From Microbacterium sp. 11MF (GTDB taxonomy: Bacteria > Actinomycetota > Actinomycetes > Actinomycetales > Microbacteriaceae), in assembly GCF_000383475.1 (NCBI RefSeq), contig NZ_KB911460.1, forward strand, positions 372,001 to 436,000: 64,000 bases of DNA, read 5' to 3'. Shown in pieces: positions 44,688 to 51,436 of the stretch. The translations under genes and the position numbers were made by a program. Position 1 is the stretch's first letter. The number at the start of each line of letters is the position of its first letter. The notes beneath the pieces were generated by a model, which saw nothing but the letters and a program-made list of their open reading frames with translations, was not told the DNA's origin and made no database searches.

Positions 44688-46004
44688 TCAGAAGGGTGCC
44701 GGGTCTCCGGGGTGTGTGGTGGCAGGGGTGAAGGCGACGGCCGGGGTGGGTGCGTCTTCGCGGTAGATCCTGCCGAGGGGTGAGGTCCATTCCAGGACTC
44801 CACCCCTCAGTTGTCGGACCCGCCATGCGGTGAACTGCTTCATCGAATGGTGTCGTTGGCATAGGTGGGCGAGGTTGGAGAGTTCGGTTTTGCCGCCGAG
44901 GGTGTGGTCGTGGGTGTGGTCGACTTCGCACCGGATGGCGGCGACGCGGCAGCCGGGGAACCGGCAGTGCTGGTCGCGGGCTTGCAGGAACCGTCGCATC
45001 CCGGATGGGACACGGTACGAGTCGGTGGAGACGGTGACTCCGGTGGTGGGGTCGTGGAACAGGCGCTCCCACGTGTGCGTCGCACCGGCGAGAAGGCGGG
45101 CGGTCGCAGGGTCAATGGGGGAGCGGCCGGTCAGATCGCACGGTCCATCATCGGCACCGATCAGAGTCGCTGCGGGAATCAGTACCTGCACGCGCGCGCG
45201 GATCGCGCCCAGTGGCCCGGCGGTCGTGTCGCGCGTGTCATCAAGCGACGGCGTGCCGGCGAAGAGCAGGTCGGCGAGCACGTCGGCGCGGACCTGATCG
45301 GTCGATCTCCCGTCGGTCGCGATCACATCTAAGGGCGCCGAGCGCTCCTCGCGGGTGTCGACAATCGCCCGCGCCTGCTGTGTGAGCCGGTCGTGGATCC
45401 CCTCCGCAATCACGGTCGGCAGGGTCGCGATCAAATCCGACATCCCGTCCCGGCCCGGGATCAACCTGACGCACCGCCGCGCCGCAGCTTCCTCATGCCG
45501 CTCGGCGAACGATCGCGGATGCATCCGGTGCGCCAGGATCTCCAGCTCACCCCGCACTCGGTTCGGGGTCTCGCCTTCGCATCGCTCGATCGCAATGGCT
45601 TCGAACTCAGCCCATATCTCTGCGGGTAGGTTCAGCCCGGTCTCGACGATCGCCTTCACATGCCCGCGCACGATCCGCCCGGCTTCCCACGCGGCCACGG
45701 CCGCCGGGAATCCTTCGATCGTCACCCGAGCCTCCCCGATCCGACGCTGCACGGTGCGGTCGGTGGTCCGCATCGCTCCGCCGATCTCTGCGGCGGTCGA
45801 CCGCAGCACCATGTCGTGCAGGGTCACTTTCGCGTTCGGGGGCGCGCCCTGTTCCTCCGCCAGTCGGCCCGCAGCAGCGAGCGTACGGAGCTGCGCGATC
45901 TGCACCGCGGCCATCCGCCGCTCCACGTCCTCGACGTCCGCAACGATGCCCGCAATGGCGGCGAGATACGCATCGCCACCAGGGGTTTCCATCGCTTCTG
46001 TCAT
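44688..46004 (-). CDS. DUF222 / 13E12-type HNH endonuclease-like protein
   Basis: 438 residues. The N-terminal two thirds are the DUF222 domain of the actinobacterial 13E12 repeat family (AQLRTLAAAGRLAEE, AAEIGGAMRTTDRTVQRRIGEA, WEAGRIVRGHVKAIVETGLNL, ARRCVRLIPGRDGMSDLIATLP). The C-terminus is an HNH domain: RDQHCRFPGCRVAAIRCEVDHTHDHTLGGKTELSNLAHLCQRHHSMKQ, with both CxxC-like and H-x-N-x-H elements intact. Such genes are often present in many copies per genome; no biological role is established. ATG 46004 follows a GATAGT -10-like box by 6 bases. Its codon use includes more AT-ending codons than its neighbours, hinting at transfer. Confidence 0.9.
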   Translation of the reverse strand: MTEAMETPGGDAYLAAIAGIVADVEDVERRMAAVQIAQLRTLAAAGRLAEEQGAPPNAKVTLHDMVLRSTAAEIGGAMRTTDRTVQRRIGEARVTIEGFPAAVAAWEAGRIVRGHVKAIVETGLNLPAEIWAEFEAIAIERCEGETPNRVRGELEILAHRMHPRSFAERHEEAAARRCVRLIPGRDGMSDLIATLPTVIAEGIHDRLTQQARAIVDTREERSAPLDVIATDGRSTDQVRADVLADLLFAGTPSLDDTRDTTAGPLGAIRARVQVLIPAATLIGADDGPCDLTGRSPIDPATARLLAGATHTWERLFHDPTTGVTVSTDSYRVPSGMRRFLQARDQHCRFPGCRVAAIRCEVDHTHDHTLGGKTELSNLAHLCQRHHSMKQFTAWRVRQLRGGVLEWTSPLGRIYREDAPTPAVAFTPATTHPGDPAPF

Positions 46005-46010
46005 ACCTGA

Positions 46011-46016
46011 ACTATC
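46011..46016 (-). promoter_or_regulatory. Possible leaderless -10 box for the HNH gene
   Basis: On the minus strand GATAGT ends 6 bases before ATG 46004. Confidence 0.35.
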
Positions 46017-46188
46017 GCACCAGCCTCCGACATCGGGACCCTGAAAACTGCGGAACTCAGGCGCCGCGAACAGATCCAAAATGAGGAACCTCTCACTCGC
46101 GAATCGACACCCGACGCACCCGACCTTCACCCCCCTCAAGCCCCGCTCGAAGCCTGTCAAGAGGTCGCCGCCGCGCGCCACGGGGACG

Positions 46189-46194
46189 TACCGT
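46189..46194 (+). promoter_or_regulatory. -10 box of a leaderless promoter for the TspO-like gene
   Basis: TACCGT ends 6 bases before ATG 46201, supporting that start over the ATG at 46204 or 46081. Confidence 0.5.
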
Positions 46195-46200
46195 GACGGC

Positions 46201-47022
46201 ATGATGAGCTCCACCGCATCCCGTTCGTCGGACCTCACCCGCCAGATCGTCGTGATCTCGGCGGTGACGTTCATGCTGATCGCCGCCCTGTTCGGGGCCG
46301 GCGTCCTCGGCGGGACTCCGGTTCAGGACCTGCAGAACGGCGCGCTCTCGGCGACCTCCACGGTGCTCGCTCCCGCGGCCCAGGCCTTCTCGATCTGGAG
46401 CGTCATCTACCTGTTCATGATCGCGTACACGATCTGGCAGGCACTCCCGTCGCAGCGCGGCAGTGACCGCCAGCGCAAGGTCGGCTACCCGATCGCCCTC
46501 ACGGCCGTCCTCAACGGGCTCTGGCTGCTGGCCGCCCAGTACACGACGCTCCTCGTCACCGTCCTGACGATCGTCGCCCTGCTCGTCGCGCTGGGCTGGA
46601 CCATCCGCATCCTGGTGCTCAATCCGCCGCGCACGTTCGCCGAGACGTTCTCCACCGACGTCACCGTCGGACTGCACCTGGGCTGGGTCACGCTCGCCAC
46701 CGTCGCGAACACGACCGCCTGGCTGACCGCTGAGGTCGCGCCGACGTCGTGGGGCGACGCCGCCACCGCGTGGGGGATCGCCGTCATCATCGTGGTCGTC
46801 CTGATCGCCGCCGCGAGCGCGATCCGCACCGGCGGACGCCTCGCACCGGCGCTCGCTTCGGCGTGGGGACTGCTGTGGATCGGCATCGGCCGGTTCGCGA
46901 CCGAACCTCAGTCCACCCCGATCGCGATCACGGCGTGGATCGCCGCCGCGATCGTCGTGATCGTCCCTCTCGTGCTCTGGGCACGCGGACGTCGCGGGGA
47001 ACTCTCGCTCGCGCGCAGCTGA
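46201..47022 (+). CDS. TspO/MBR-like tryptophan-rich membrane protein
   Basis: 273 residues with eight or so hydrophobic helices. Phrases such as AAQAFSIWSVIYLFMIAYTIWQALPS and LNGLWLLAAQYTTLLVTVLTIVALLVALGWTIR fit the tryptophan-rich sensory protein/TspO group, enlarged beyond the five helices of classic TspO (about 160 residues). GLHLGWVTLATVANTTAWL is typical of the longer version. TspO proteins bind porphyrins and related ligands, but a ligand cannot be assigned here. Leaderless start at ATG 46201. It converges with the amidotransferase gene, 4 bases away. Confidence 0.8.
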   Translation: MMSSTASRSSDLTRQIVVISAVTFMLIAALFGAGVLGGTPVQDLQNGALSATSTVLAPAAQAFSIWSVIYLFMIAYTIWQALPSQRGSDRQRKVGYPIALTAVLNGLWLLAAQYTTLLVTVLTIVALLVALGWTIRILVLNPPRTFAETFSTDVTVGLHLGWVTLATVANTTAWLTAEVAPTSWGDAATAWGIAVIIVVVLIAAASAIRTGGRLAPALASAWGLLWIGIGRFATEPQSTPIAITAWIAAAIVVIVPLVLWARGRRGELSLARS

Positions 47023-47026
47023 GCGG

Positions 47027-47752
47027 TCAGAAGATCTCGGCGAATCGGCGCAGCAGCCGCTGCGGCTCGTCGAGATCGGCCGCGAGCACGACCGCGGCGA
47101 CGGTGTCGTACTCGTCCGCGTCGAAGTAGCCGTGGTTGCGGTAGATCGTCATCCGCTCGGTGAACGCGACGCCGGTCGGCTCGGGGTGGAACTGCGTCGC
47201 GTACAGCCGGTCGCCGATCCGGAACGCCTGCACGGGGCACTCGTCGTTCGTCGCGAGGAGCACGGCGCCCTCGGGCAGCCGCTCGATGGCCTCCTTGTGC
47301 GCCGTCAGGGCGGTGAACTCGGCCTCCAGCCCGCCGAACAGGAGATCCTGCCGACCCGCATCAGTGAGACGGATGCCGGTGGGCCCCGTCCCCTCCGGGT
47401 ACTCCCGCGTCACCTCGCCGCCGAGGGCGCGTGAGGCGACACCGATCCCGAAGCACGTGAACAGCGCGGTCGTCCGCCCCGCCACGGCAGCCTGTGCCAC
47501 GGCCTGCAGCCCCGCCTCGATCCGCACCTGCTCCGCGGACTTGGTGGCGTCGGCATCCGTCGTGTTGAACGGGCTGCCGCCGACCACGAAGCCGCGCCAG
47601 CGTTCGAACGCGTCGGCGGGCAGGTCGTCGTCGACGAGGTTCCAGCGCTCGAGGCCGGACTCGCCGACGCTCATCGCCTGGTGGAACGACGCGTACTCGC
47701 CGTCCGCGGCATCCACCTGCGGGCGAACGCACAGATAGACGAGCGGAGCCAT
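47027..47752 (-). CDS. Class I glutamine amidotransferase-like protein (GuaA-type domain)
   Basis: 241 residues. The catalytic triad positions can be seen: Cys in TALFTCFGIGV, His and Glu in LYATQFHPEPTG, with the oxyanion region FVVGGSPFNTTD. This stand-alone GATase1 type has no synthetase domain. Similar proteins are annotated as GMP synthase-like, and some act on gamma-glutamyl compounds. The partner is unknown. A TAGACT box 6 bases before ATG 47752 indicates its own leaderless promoter in the short gap after the LysR-like gene. Confidence 0.82.
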   Translation of the reverse strand: MAPLVYLCVRPQVDAADGEYASFHQAMSVGESGLERWNLVDDDLPADAFERWRGFVVGGSPFNTTDADATKSAEQVRIEAGLQAVAQAAVAGRTTALFTCFGIGVASRALGGEVTREYPEGTGPTGIRLTDAGRQDLLFGGLEAEFTALTAHKEAIERLPEGAVLLATNDECPVQAFRIGDRLYATQFHPEPTGVAFTERMTIYRNHGYFDADEYDTVAAVVLAADLDEPQRLLRRFAEIF

Positions 47753-47758
47753 TCCTCG

Positions 47759-47764
47759 AGTCTA
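47759..47764 (-). promoter_or_regulatory. -10 box of a leaderless promoter for the amidotransferase gene
   Basis: On the minus strand TAGACT ends 6 bases before ATG 47752. Confidence 0.5.
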
Positions 47765-47794
47765 AATGCCCGGTCCGGGGCCGAACGCCGTGCG

Positions 47795-48529
47795 TCAGCG
47801 CGAGGAGTTCGAGGTGCGCCCCCGGACGATCCCCACGAACGTGTCGACCAGCTCGGTCGCCCCCTCGGCGGGCCAGGCGAGTGCGACGGCGGATGCCGGG
47901 GCCTCCGCGAGCGGCCGGAACGTCACGTCCTTGCGGTGGTGCAGTCGGGCGAGCGACATGGGCACGAGGACGATCCCGACGCCGGTGGCCACGATCTCGA
48001 CCGCCTCGCCCGTCGTGGCCGGCGCCGCGAATCGCGGCTCCGAGGTCCCCGCGACATCGAAGGACAGGACGTCGTCGCCCGGCACGATCCGGACCTCGCC
48101 GAGAAGGTCTTCCGCGGTCAGCTCGTCCGCCGCCGTCAGAGCGGAGTCGGCAGCGCACACCACGACCGTCGTCTCCTCGTAGAGCGGGATGACGTTCAGA
48201 CCGTCGCGGTCGATCGGCAGCCGGACGATCGCCGCATCCACGTCGCCCCGCGCGAACGCCGCGCGTTGATCCGCGACCGCGAGAGGGACGAGCTCGAGCG
48301 GGTTGCGCGGCATCCGGGTCTTCCAGATGTCGATCCACTTGCCCGGCGTCGCCCCCGGGATCGCGCCGAGGCGGAACGGGCCCGACGGCGGTGCGGGTAC
48401 CGGCGCGGCCTGCGTGGGTGCCGGCTTCCGCTTCGCCGTGGGCTTCGGAGTCGGCTTGGCGCCCCCCGCGCGGCCTTTCCCCGGCGTTGGACGGCCGCCC
48501 TTGCGCTGGGGTCCGCCGCGTGTCGCCAT
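47795..48529 (-). CDS. LysR-type effector-binding domain without HTH, on a Lys/Pro/Ala-rich tail
   Basis: 244 residues. From residue ~50 the sequence follows a LysR substrate-binding domain: FRLGAIPGATPGKWIDIWKTRMPRNPLELVPL, then FARGDVDAAIVRLPIDRDGLNVIPLYEETTVVVCAADSAL, LLGEVRIVPGD and AVEIVATGVGIVLVPMSLARL. The usual N-terminal winged helix is missing. In its place are ~50 residues rich in Lys, Arg, Pro, Ala and Gly (KGGRPTPGKGRAGG, KPTPKPTAKRKPAPTQAAP), which look disordered and basic. It may bind DNA nonspecifically or act as a ligand-binding partner. A TACGCT leaderless box fixes ATG 48529, so the missing HTH is not an annotation error. Confidence 0.82.
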   Translation of the reverse strand: MATRGGPQRKGGRPTPGKGRAGGAKPTPKPTAKRKPAPTQAAPVPAPPSGPFRLGAIPGATPGKWIDIWKTRMPRNPLELVPLAVADQRAAFARGDVDAAIVRLPIDRDGLNVIPLYEETTVVVCAADSALTAADELTAEDLLGEVRIVPGDDVLSFDVAGTSEPRFAAPATTGEAVEIVATGVGIVLVPMSLARLHHRKDVTFRPLAEAPASAVALAWPAEGATELVDTFVGIVRGRTSNSSR

Positions 48530-48536
48530 GCCTGCC

Positions 48537-48542
48537 AGCGTA
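48537..48542 (-). promoter_or_regulatory. -10 box of a leaderless promoter for the LysR-like gene
   Basis: On the minus strand TACGCT ends 7 bases before ATG 48529. Confidence 0.5.
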
Positions 48543-48588
48543 GCCGCGCGCCTCGGGACGCTTCGGGATGCCACGGGGATGCCGCGGC

Positions 48589-49101
48589 TCAGCAGGTGCC
48601 CCATCGTCCGGCGCCCTCGGCCCGAGCGGCGGACTCGGCAGCGGCGAACCGCTTCGCGTAGCGGGTGTTCGGTGCGATGCGGAGCGTCGCAGCGTGGCCC
48701 TCCGCCACGAGCGCCTCGTTGACGAACGTCCCGTCCGCGGTCCACAGGTAGCGGAGTTCGCGGTCGTACCGGTCGAGGTCCTCCCGGTCGGCGACGGCCC
48801 GGAGGCGGGCGCCCTCGGGCGCGAGCTCGCGCAGCCGGGCGGTCGCGGCATCCGCTCCGCATTCCGGTTCGGGATGCGCCTCGGGAGCGTCGATGCCGAT
48901 CAGACGGACTCGAGTACCGTCCGCAGTCACGAGTGTGTCGCCGTCGACCACGCGCTGCACCGTGATCACGTCGGCTCCCGCCGGCATCCCCTCACCCGTC
49001 GACCCGCGCAGAGCGGATGCCGCGACCCAGATCCCCGCCAGCAGGAGCGCACCGACGAACCCCGCGACGACGGCGCGGGTCGAGCGGCGCGGGGTGGTCA
49101 T
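48589..49101 (-). CDS. Membrane-anchored or secreted thermonuclease (SNase) family protein
   Basis: 170 residues. An N-terminal hydrophobic segment (AVVAGFVGALLLAGIWVAAS) serves as signal or anchor, so the nuclease domain faces outside. The SNase fold is clear: VVDGDTLVTADGTRVRLIGIDAPE, then ATARLRELAPEGARLRAV, DRYDRELRYLWTADGTFVNEALVAEGHA. The catalytic Arg and Asp/Glu positions seem present. It probably degrades DNA or RNA outside the cell with calcium. TAGCCT 6 bases before ATG 49101 gives a leaderless promoter. Confidence 0.9.
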   Translation of the reverse strand: MTTPRRSTRAVVAGFVGALLLAGIWVAASALRGSTGEGMPAGADVITVQRVVDGDTLVTADGTRVRLIGIDAPEAHPEPECGADAATARLRELAPEGARLRAVADREDLDRYDRELRYLWTADGTFVNEALVAEGHAATLRIAPNTRYAKRFAAAESAARAEGAGRWGTC

Positions 49102-49107
49102 GCGCCG

Positions 49108-49113
49108 AGGCTA
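49108..49113 (-). promoter_or_regulatory. -10 box of a leaderless promoter for the nuclease gene
   Basis: On the minus strand TAGCCT ends 6 bases before ATG 49101. Confidence 0.5.
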
Positions 49114-49129
49114 ACCCCAGCCACAGACG

Positions 49130-49161
49130 AAGGCCCGACCCCTGGAGAGGGATCGGGCCTT
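49130..49161 (-). terminator. Terminator after the hexapeptide protein gene
   Basis: AAGGCCCGA (49130-49138) pairs with TCGGGCCTT (49153-49161), and the inner CCC/GGG extends the stem. It lies 20 bases after the stop of the gene at 49182. Confidence 0.75.
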
Positions 49162-49181
49162 GCAGACGTGTGAGGGGGCGG

Positions 49182-49589
49182 TCAGGCCGCCAAGCGGAGG
49201 CCGCGACGGTCGGTCGCGACGCGCTCGCCTTCGGGGATGCTCTCGTCGTCGCCGATGAGGGACTCCGGTGCGACCCGCGCTCCGGCGCCGACGAAGCAGC
49301 GGACGCCGATCTTCGCGCCGGCACCGATGGCTGCTCCGGGTCCGATGTGCGCGTGGGGTGCGATCTCTGCGTTCGGGCCGATGACGGCCTCCGGTTCGAT
49401 CCACACTCCGCGTCCGATGCGGGCGCCTGCGGCGATCTGCGCCCCGGGTTCGACGTAGCTTCCTGCTTCGACGATCGCACTCGGGTGCACCTTGGCTCCG
49501 TTCGCGATCAAGCCACGTCCGTTGGCGTGCTTGCGGTAGCGCAGCGTCTCGCCTCGGTCGTTCTCGATGTCGATGTAGTTCTTGCCCAC
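49182..49589 (-). CDS. Left-handed beta-helix (hexapeptide repeat) protein
   Basis: 135 residues. From residue ~30 the chain is a run of hexapeptide units with Ile, Val or Ala at every sixth position (HPSAIVEAGSYVEPGAQIAAGARIG, continuing through VWIEPEAVIG, AEIAPHAHIG, AAIGAGAKIG, VRCFVGAGARVAPESLIG). This is the LbetaH fold of acyltransferases and carbonic anhydrase-like proteins, but it lacks the extra domains of known enzymes. The catalytic role is unknown. GTG 49589 has a strong AGGAGG 8 bases upstream. It is divergent from the YitT gene. Confidence 0.82.
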   Translation of the reverse strand: MGKNYIDIENDRGETLRYRKHANGRGLIANGAKVHPSAIVEAGSYVEPGAQIAAGARIGRGVWIEPEAVIGPNAEIAPHAHIGPGAAIGAGAKIGVRCFVGAGARVAPESLIGDDESIPEGERVATDRRGLRLAA

Positions 49590-49673
49590 GGGTCCTCCTT
49601 GACGGATACAACGTCCCACAGGGCATTTCATTCCCGAATGGCACCCGAAATCACGGGGTTGACCGCGGCTGGG

Positions 49674-49679
49674 TAACCT
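49674..49679 (+). promoter_or_regulatory. -10 box of a leaderless promoter for the YitT gene
   Basis: TAACCT ends 6 bases before GTG 49686. Confidence 0.5.
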
Positions 49680-49685
49680 GATTCG

Positions 49686-50351
49686 GTGACAGCGCACGAA
49701 GAGATGGCCGACCCCGCCGCCCCCGAGACGGGCCCGTCGCTCGTCTTCGAGGAGAAGGCCGCTCCGCACACCTGGCTCGACGACATCGTCGGACTCGCGA
49801 CCGGAACGTTCACCGTTTCCCTGGGATTGTTCCTGCTGCACATGAGCATGGCCGTCACCGGCGGCACCGCGGGCCTGTCCCTGCTGCTGAACTATGCGCT
49901 CGACTGGCCGTTCGCGGCACTGTTCGCCGTCGTCAACCTGCCCTTCGGCGTCCTGGCGGTCTGGAAGCGCGGGTGGAACTTCGCCCTCCGCACCCTGGTG
50001 TGCATCGGGGCGGTCTCCGGATTCTCCGTCCTCATCGAGCACCTGTTCCTCATCGAGAGGATCGACCCGGTCTTCGGGACCATCGCCGGCAACCTCCTCG
50101 CCGGGATCGGCCTGCTGATCGTCTTCCGGCACGGCGCGAGCCTCGGTGGGATCAACGTCGTCGCCCTCGTGATCCAGGATGCGACCGGAATCCGCGTGGG
50201 GTGGACCATGATGGTCTTCGATGTCCTCGTCATCCTGCTCGCCCTCCTGGTCGTCCCCTGGCAGTTCGTTCTGCTCAGCGCGGCGGGGGCCGTCGTGCTG
50301 AACCTCGTCCTCGCTCTGAACCACCGGCCCGGCCGGTACATCGGTCACTGA
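49686..50351 (+). CDS. YitT family membrane protein
   Basis: 221 residues with five to six hydrophobic helices. The YitT/DUF161 repeat is seen twice: GTFTVSLGLFLLHMSMAVTGGTAGLSLLLNYALDWPFA and GNLLAGIGLLIVFRHGASLGGINVVALVIQ. It lacks the C-terminal DUF2179 domain of Bacillus YitT. Function is unknown; a transporter-like membrane role is assumed. GTG 49686 is supported by the leaderless -10 box. The stop overlaps the next ATG (TGATG). Confidence 0.85.
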   Translation: MTAHEEMADPAAPETGPSLVFEEKAAPHTWLDDIVGLATGTFTVSLGLFLLHMSMAVTGGTAGLSLLLNYALDWPFAALFAVVNLPFGVLAVWKRGWNFALRTLVCIGAVSGFSVLIEHLFLIERIDPVFGTIAGNLLAGIGLLIVFRHGASLGGINVVALVIQDATGIRVGWTMMVFDVLVILLALLVVPWQFVLLSAAGAVVLNLVLALNHRPGRYIGH

Positions 50352-50650
50352 TGGTCGACATCGGAGGAGTACGCCTGTCGGGCAGGATGATCTGCGCGAC
50401 GAAGGACGAAGCGGATGCCGTGCGGCGCCACCTCGACGCGCACATCGAGCGCACGCGGGCCGAGGACGGCTGCCTGCTGTTCGAGATCACACCGCTCGGC
50501 GGCGGTCGTGCGTGGTCGGTCGAGGAGCTCTGGACCGATGCGTCCACGTTCCGGGAGCACCAGCGACGCGCCGCGGACAGCGAATGGGGTCGCGCGACGG
50601 CGGGGATCGAACGCCGTTACCGCGTCGAGGGACTCACGCCGGACGAATGA
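50351..50650 (+). CDS. Antibiotic biosynthesis monooxygenase (ABM/YgiN-like) family protein
   Basis: 99 residues with the dimeric ferredoxin-like ABM fold: ICATKDEADAVRRHLDAHIERTRAEDGCLLFEITP, then WSVEELWTDASTFREHQRRAADSEWGRATAGIE. Such cofactor-free proteins oxidise quinols or serve as stress proteins. It is translationally coupled to the YitT gene and converges with nei2, 12 bases away. Confidence 0.8.
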   Translation: MVDIGGVRLSGRMICATKDEADAVRRHLDAHIERTRAEDGCLLFEITPLGGGRAWSVEELWTDASTFREHQRRAADSEWGRATAGIERRYRVEGLTPDE

Positions 50651-50662
50651 CCGGTCGGCCGG

Positions 50663-51436
50663 TCACGGCTGGCAGACGGGGCACCAGAACACGATCCGCT
50701 CGCTCGTCGCACGCGCCCCGAGCTCCGATCCCTCGATGAGCGTGCCGCAGCGTCGGCACGGCTTGCCGCCGCGTCCGTAGACCCACGTCTGCTTCCCCGG
50801 GCGGTTGTCGCCCGTGAACGTGCGCCCCTGTCGATCCCGGTTCGCGCGGATCATCCGCACACCCGTGTCGATGAGACCCGCGACGTCGACCTCCTTCGCG
50901 AGTGCGGTGGGACGGATGCCGCGCACGAACAGCAGCTCGTTCGCGTACTCGTTGCCGAACCCGGCGACGTTCCGCTGATCGAGGAGCGCCACGTGGATCG
51001 CACGCTCGTCGGCTGCGACGTTCGCCACCGCCTGCGCCGCGTCCCAGTCGGCGGAGAGCGGATCGGGCCCGAGATGCCCGACCACGCGGTCCTCCTCGGC
51101 GGTCGGCAGGACCTCGACCATCGCGAGCTCGAAGCCGACGGCGTCCGCGGGTCTCGTGCCGACGATCGCGCGGGCCTGGAAGGCGGGGGCGCGCCACTTC
51201 TGGCCCGGCCTGTAGACGTGCCAGCGGCCCTCCATCTTGAGGTGGGAGTGCAGGGTCTGCGCCCCGATGCGCATGAGCAGGTGCTTGCCGCGCGGCACGA
51301 CCTCGCGCACCGTCTCACCGCGCAGGTCGACCGTGGCGCTCCGCGGCACACGCACCTCGAATCGCGTGACCTCGTGGCCCGCGAGCGCCTCGTGCAGCTT
51401 CCGCGCGGCTCGGAAGACGGTGTCGCCCTCAGGCAC
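50663..51436 (-). CDS. nei2: DNA glycosylase/AP lyase, Fpg/Nei family (Nei2 type)
   Basis: 257 residues. After removal of the initiator residue the protein begins PEGDTVFRAARKL, with the catalytic N-terminal Pro and Glu of the family. A helix-two-turn-helix region (QRNVAGFGNEYANELLFVRGIRP) and a C-terminal zinc finger (CRRCG ... CPVC) follow. It removes oxidised pyrimidines and nicks the abasic site. GTG 51436 is the right start because the Pro must be residue 2. It overlaps the end of the Lhr gene by 8 bases; lhr and nei2 are also neighbours in mycobacteria, pointing to a shared repair role. Confidence 0.92.
   Translation of the reverse strand: MPEGDTVFRAARKLHEALAGHEVTRFEVRVPRSATVDLRGETVREVVPRGKHLLMRIGAQTLHSHLKMEGRWHVYRPGQKWRAPAFQARAIVGTRPADAVGFELAMVEVLPTAEEDRVVGHLGPDPLSADWDAAQAVANVAADERAIHVALLDQRNVAGFGNEYANELLFVRGIRPTALAKEVDVAGLIDTGVRMIRANRDRQGRTFTGDNRPGKQTWVYGRGGKPCRRCGTLIEGSELGARATSERIVFWCPVCQP

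Noticed and set aside
44688..46004. Transposase or group II intron-type mobile element
   Set aside because: The HNH gene has no terminal repeats, target duplication or reverse transcriptase. It is a stand-alone 13E12/DUF222 gene.
46081..46200. N-terminal extension of the TspO-like protein from ATG 46081
   Set aside because: The added segment is Pro/Arg/Lys-rich without membrane character, and a -10 box at 46189-46194 marks ATG 46201 as the start.
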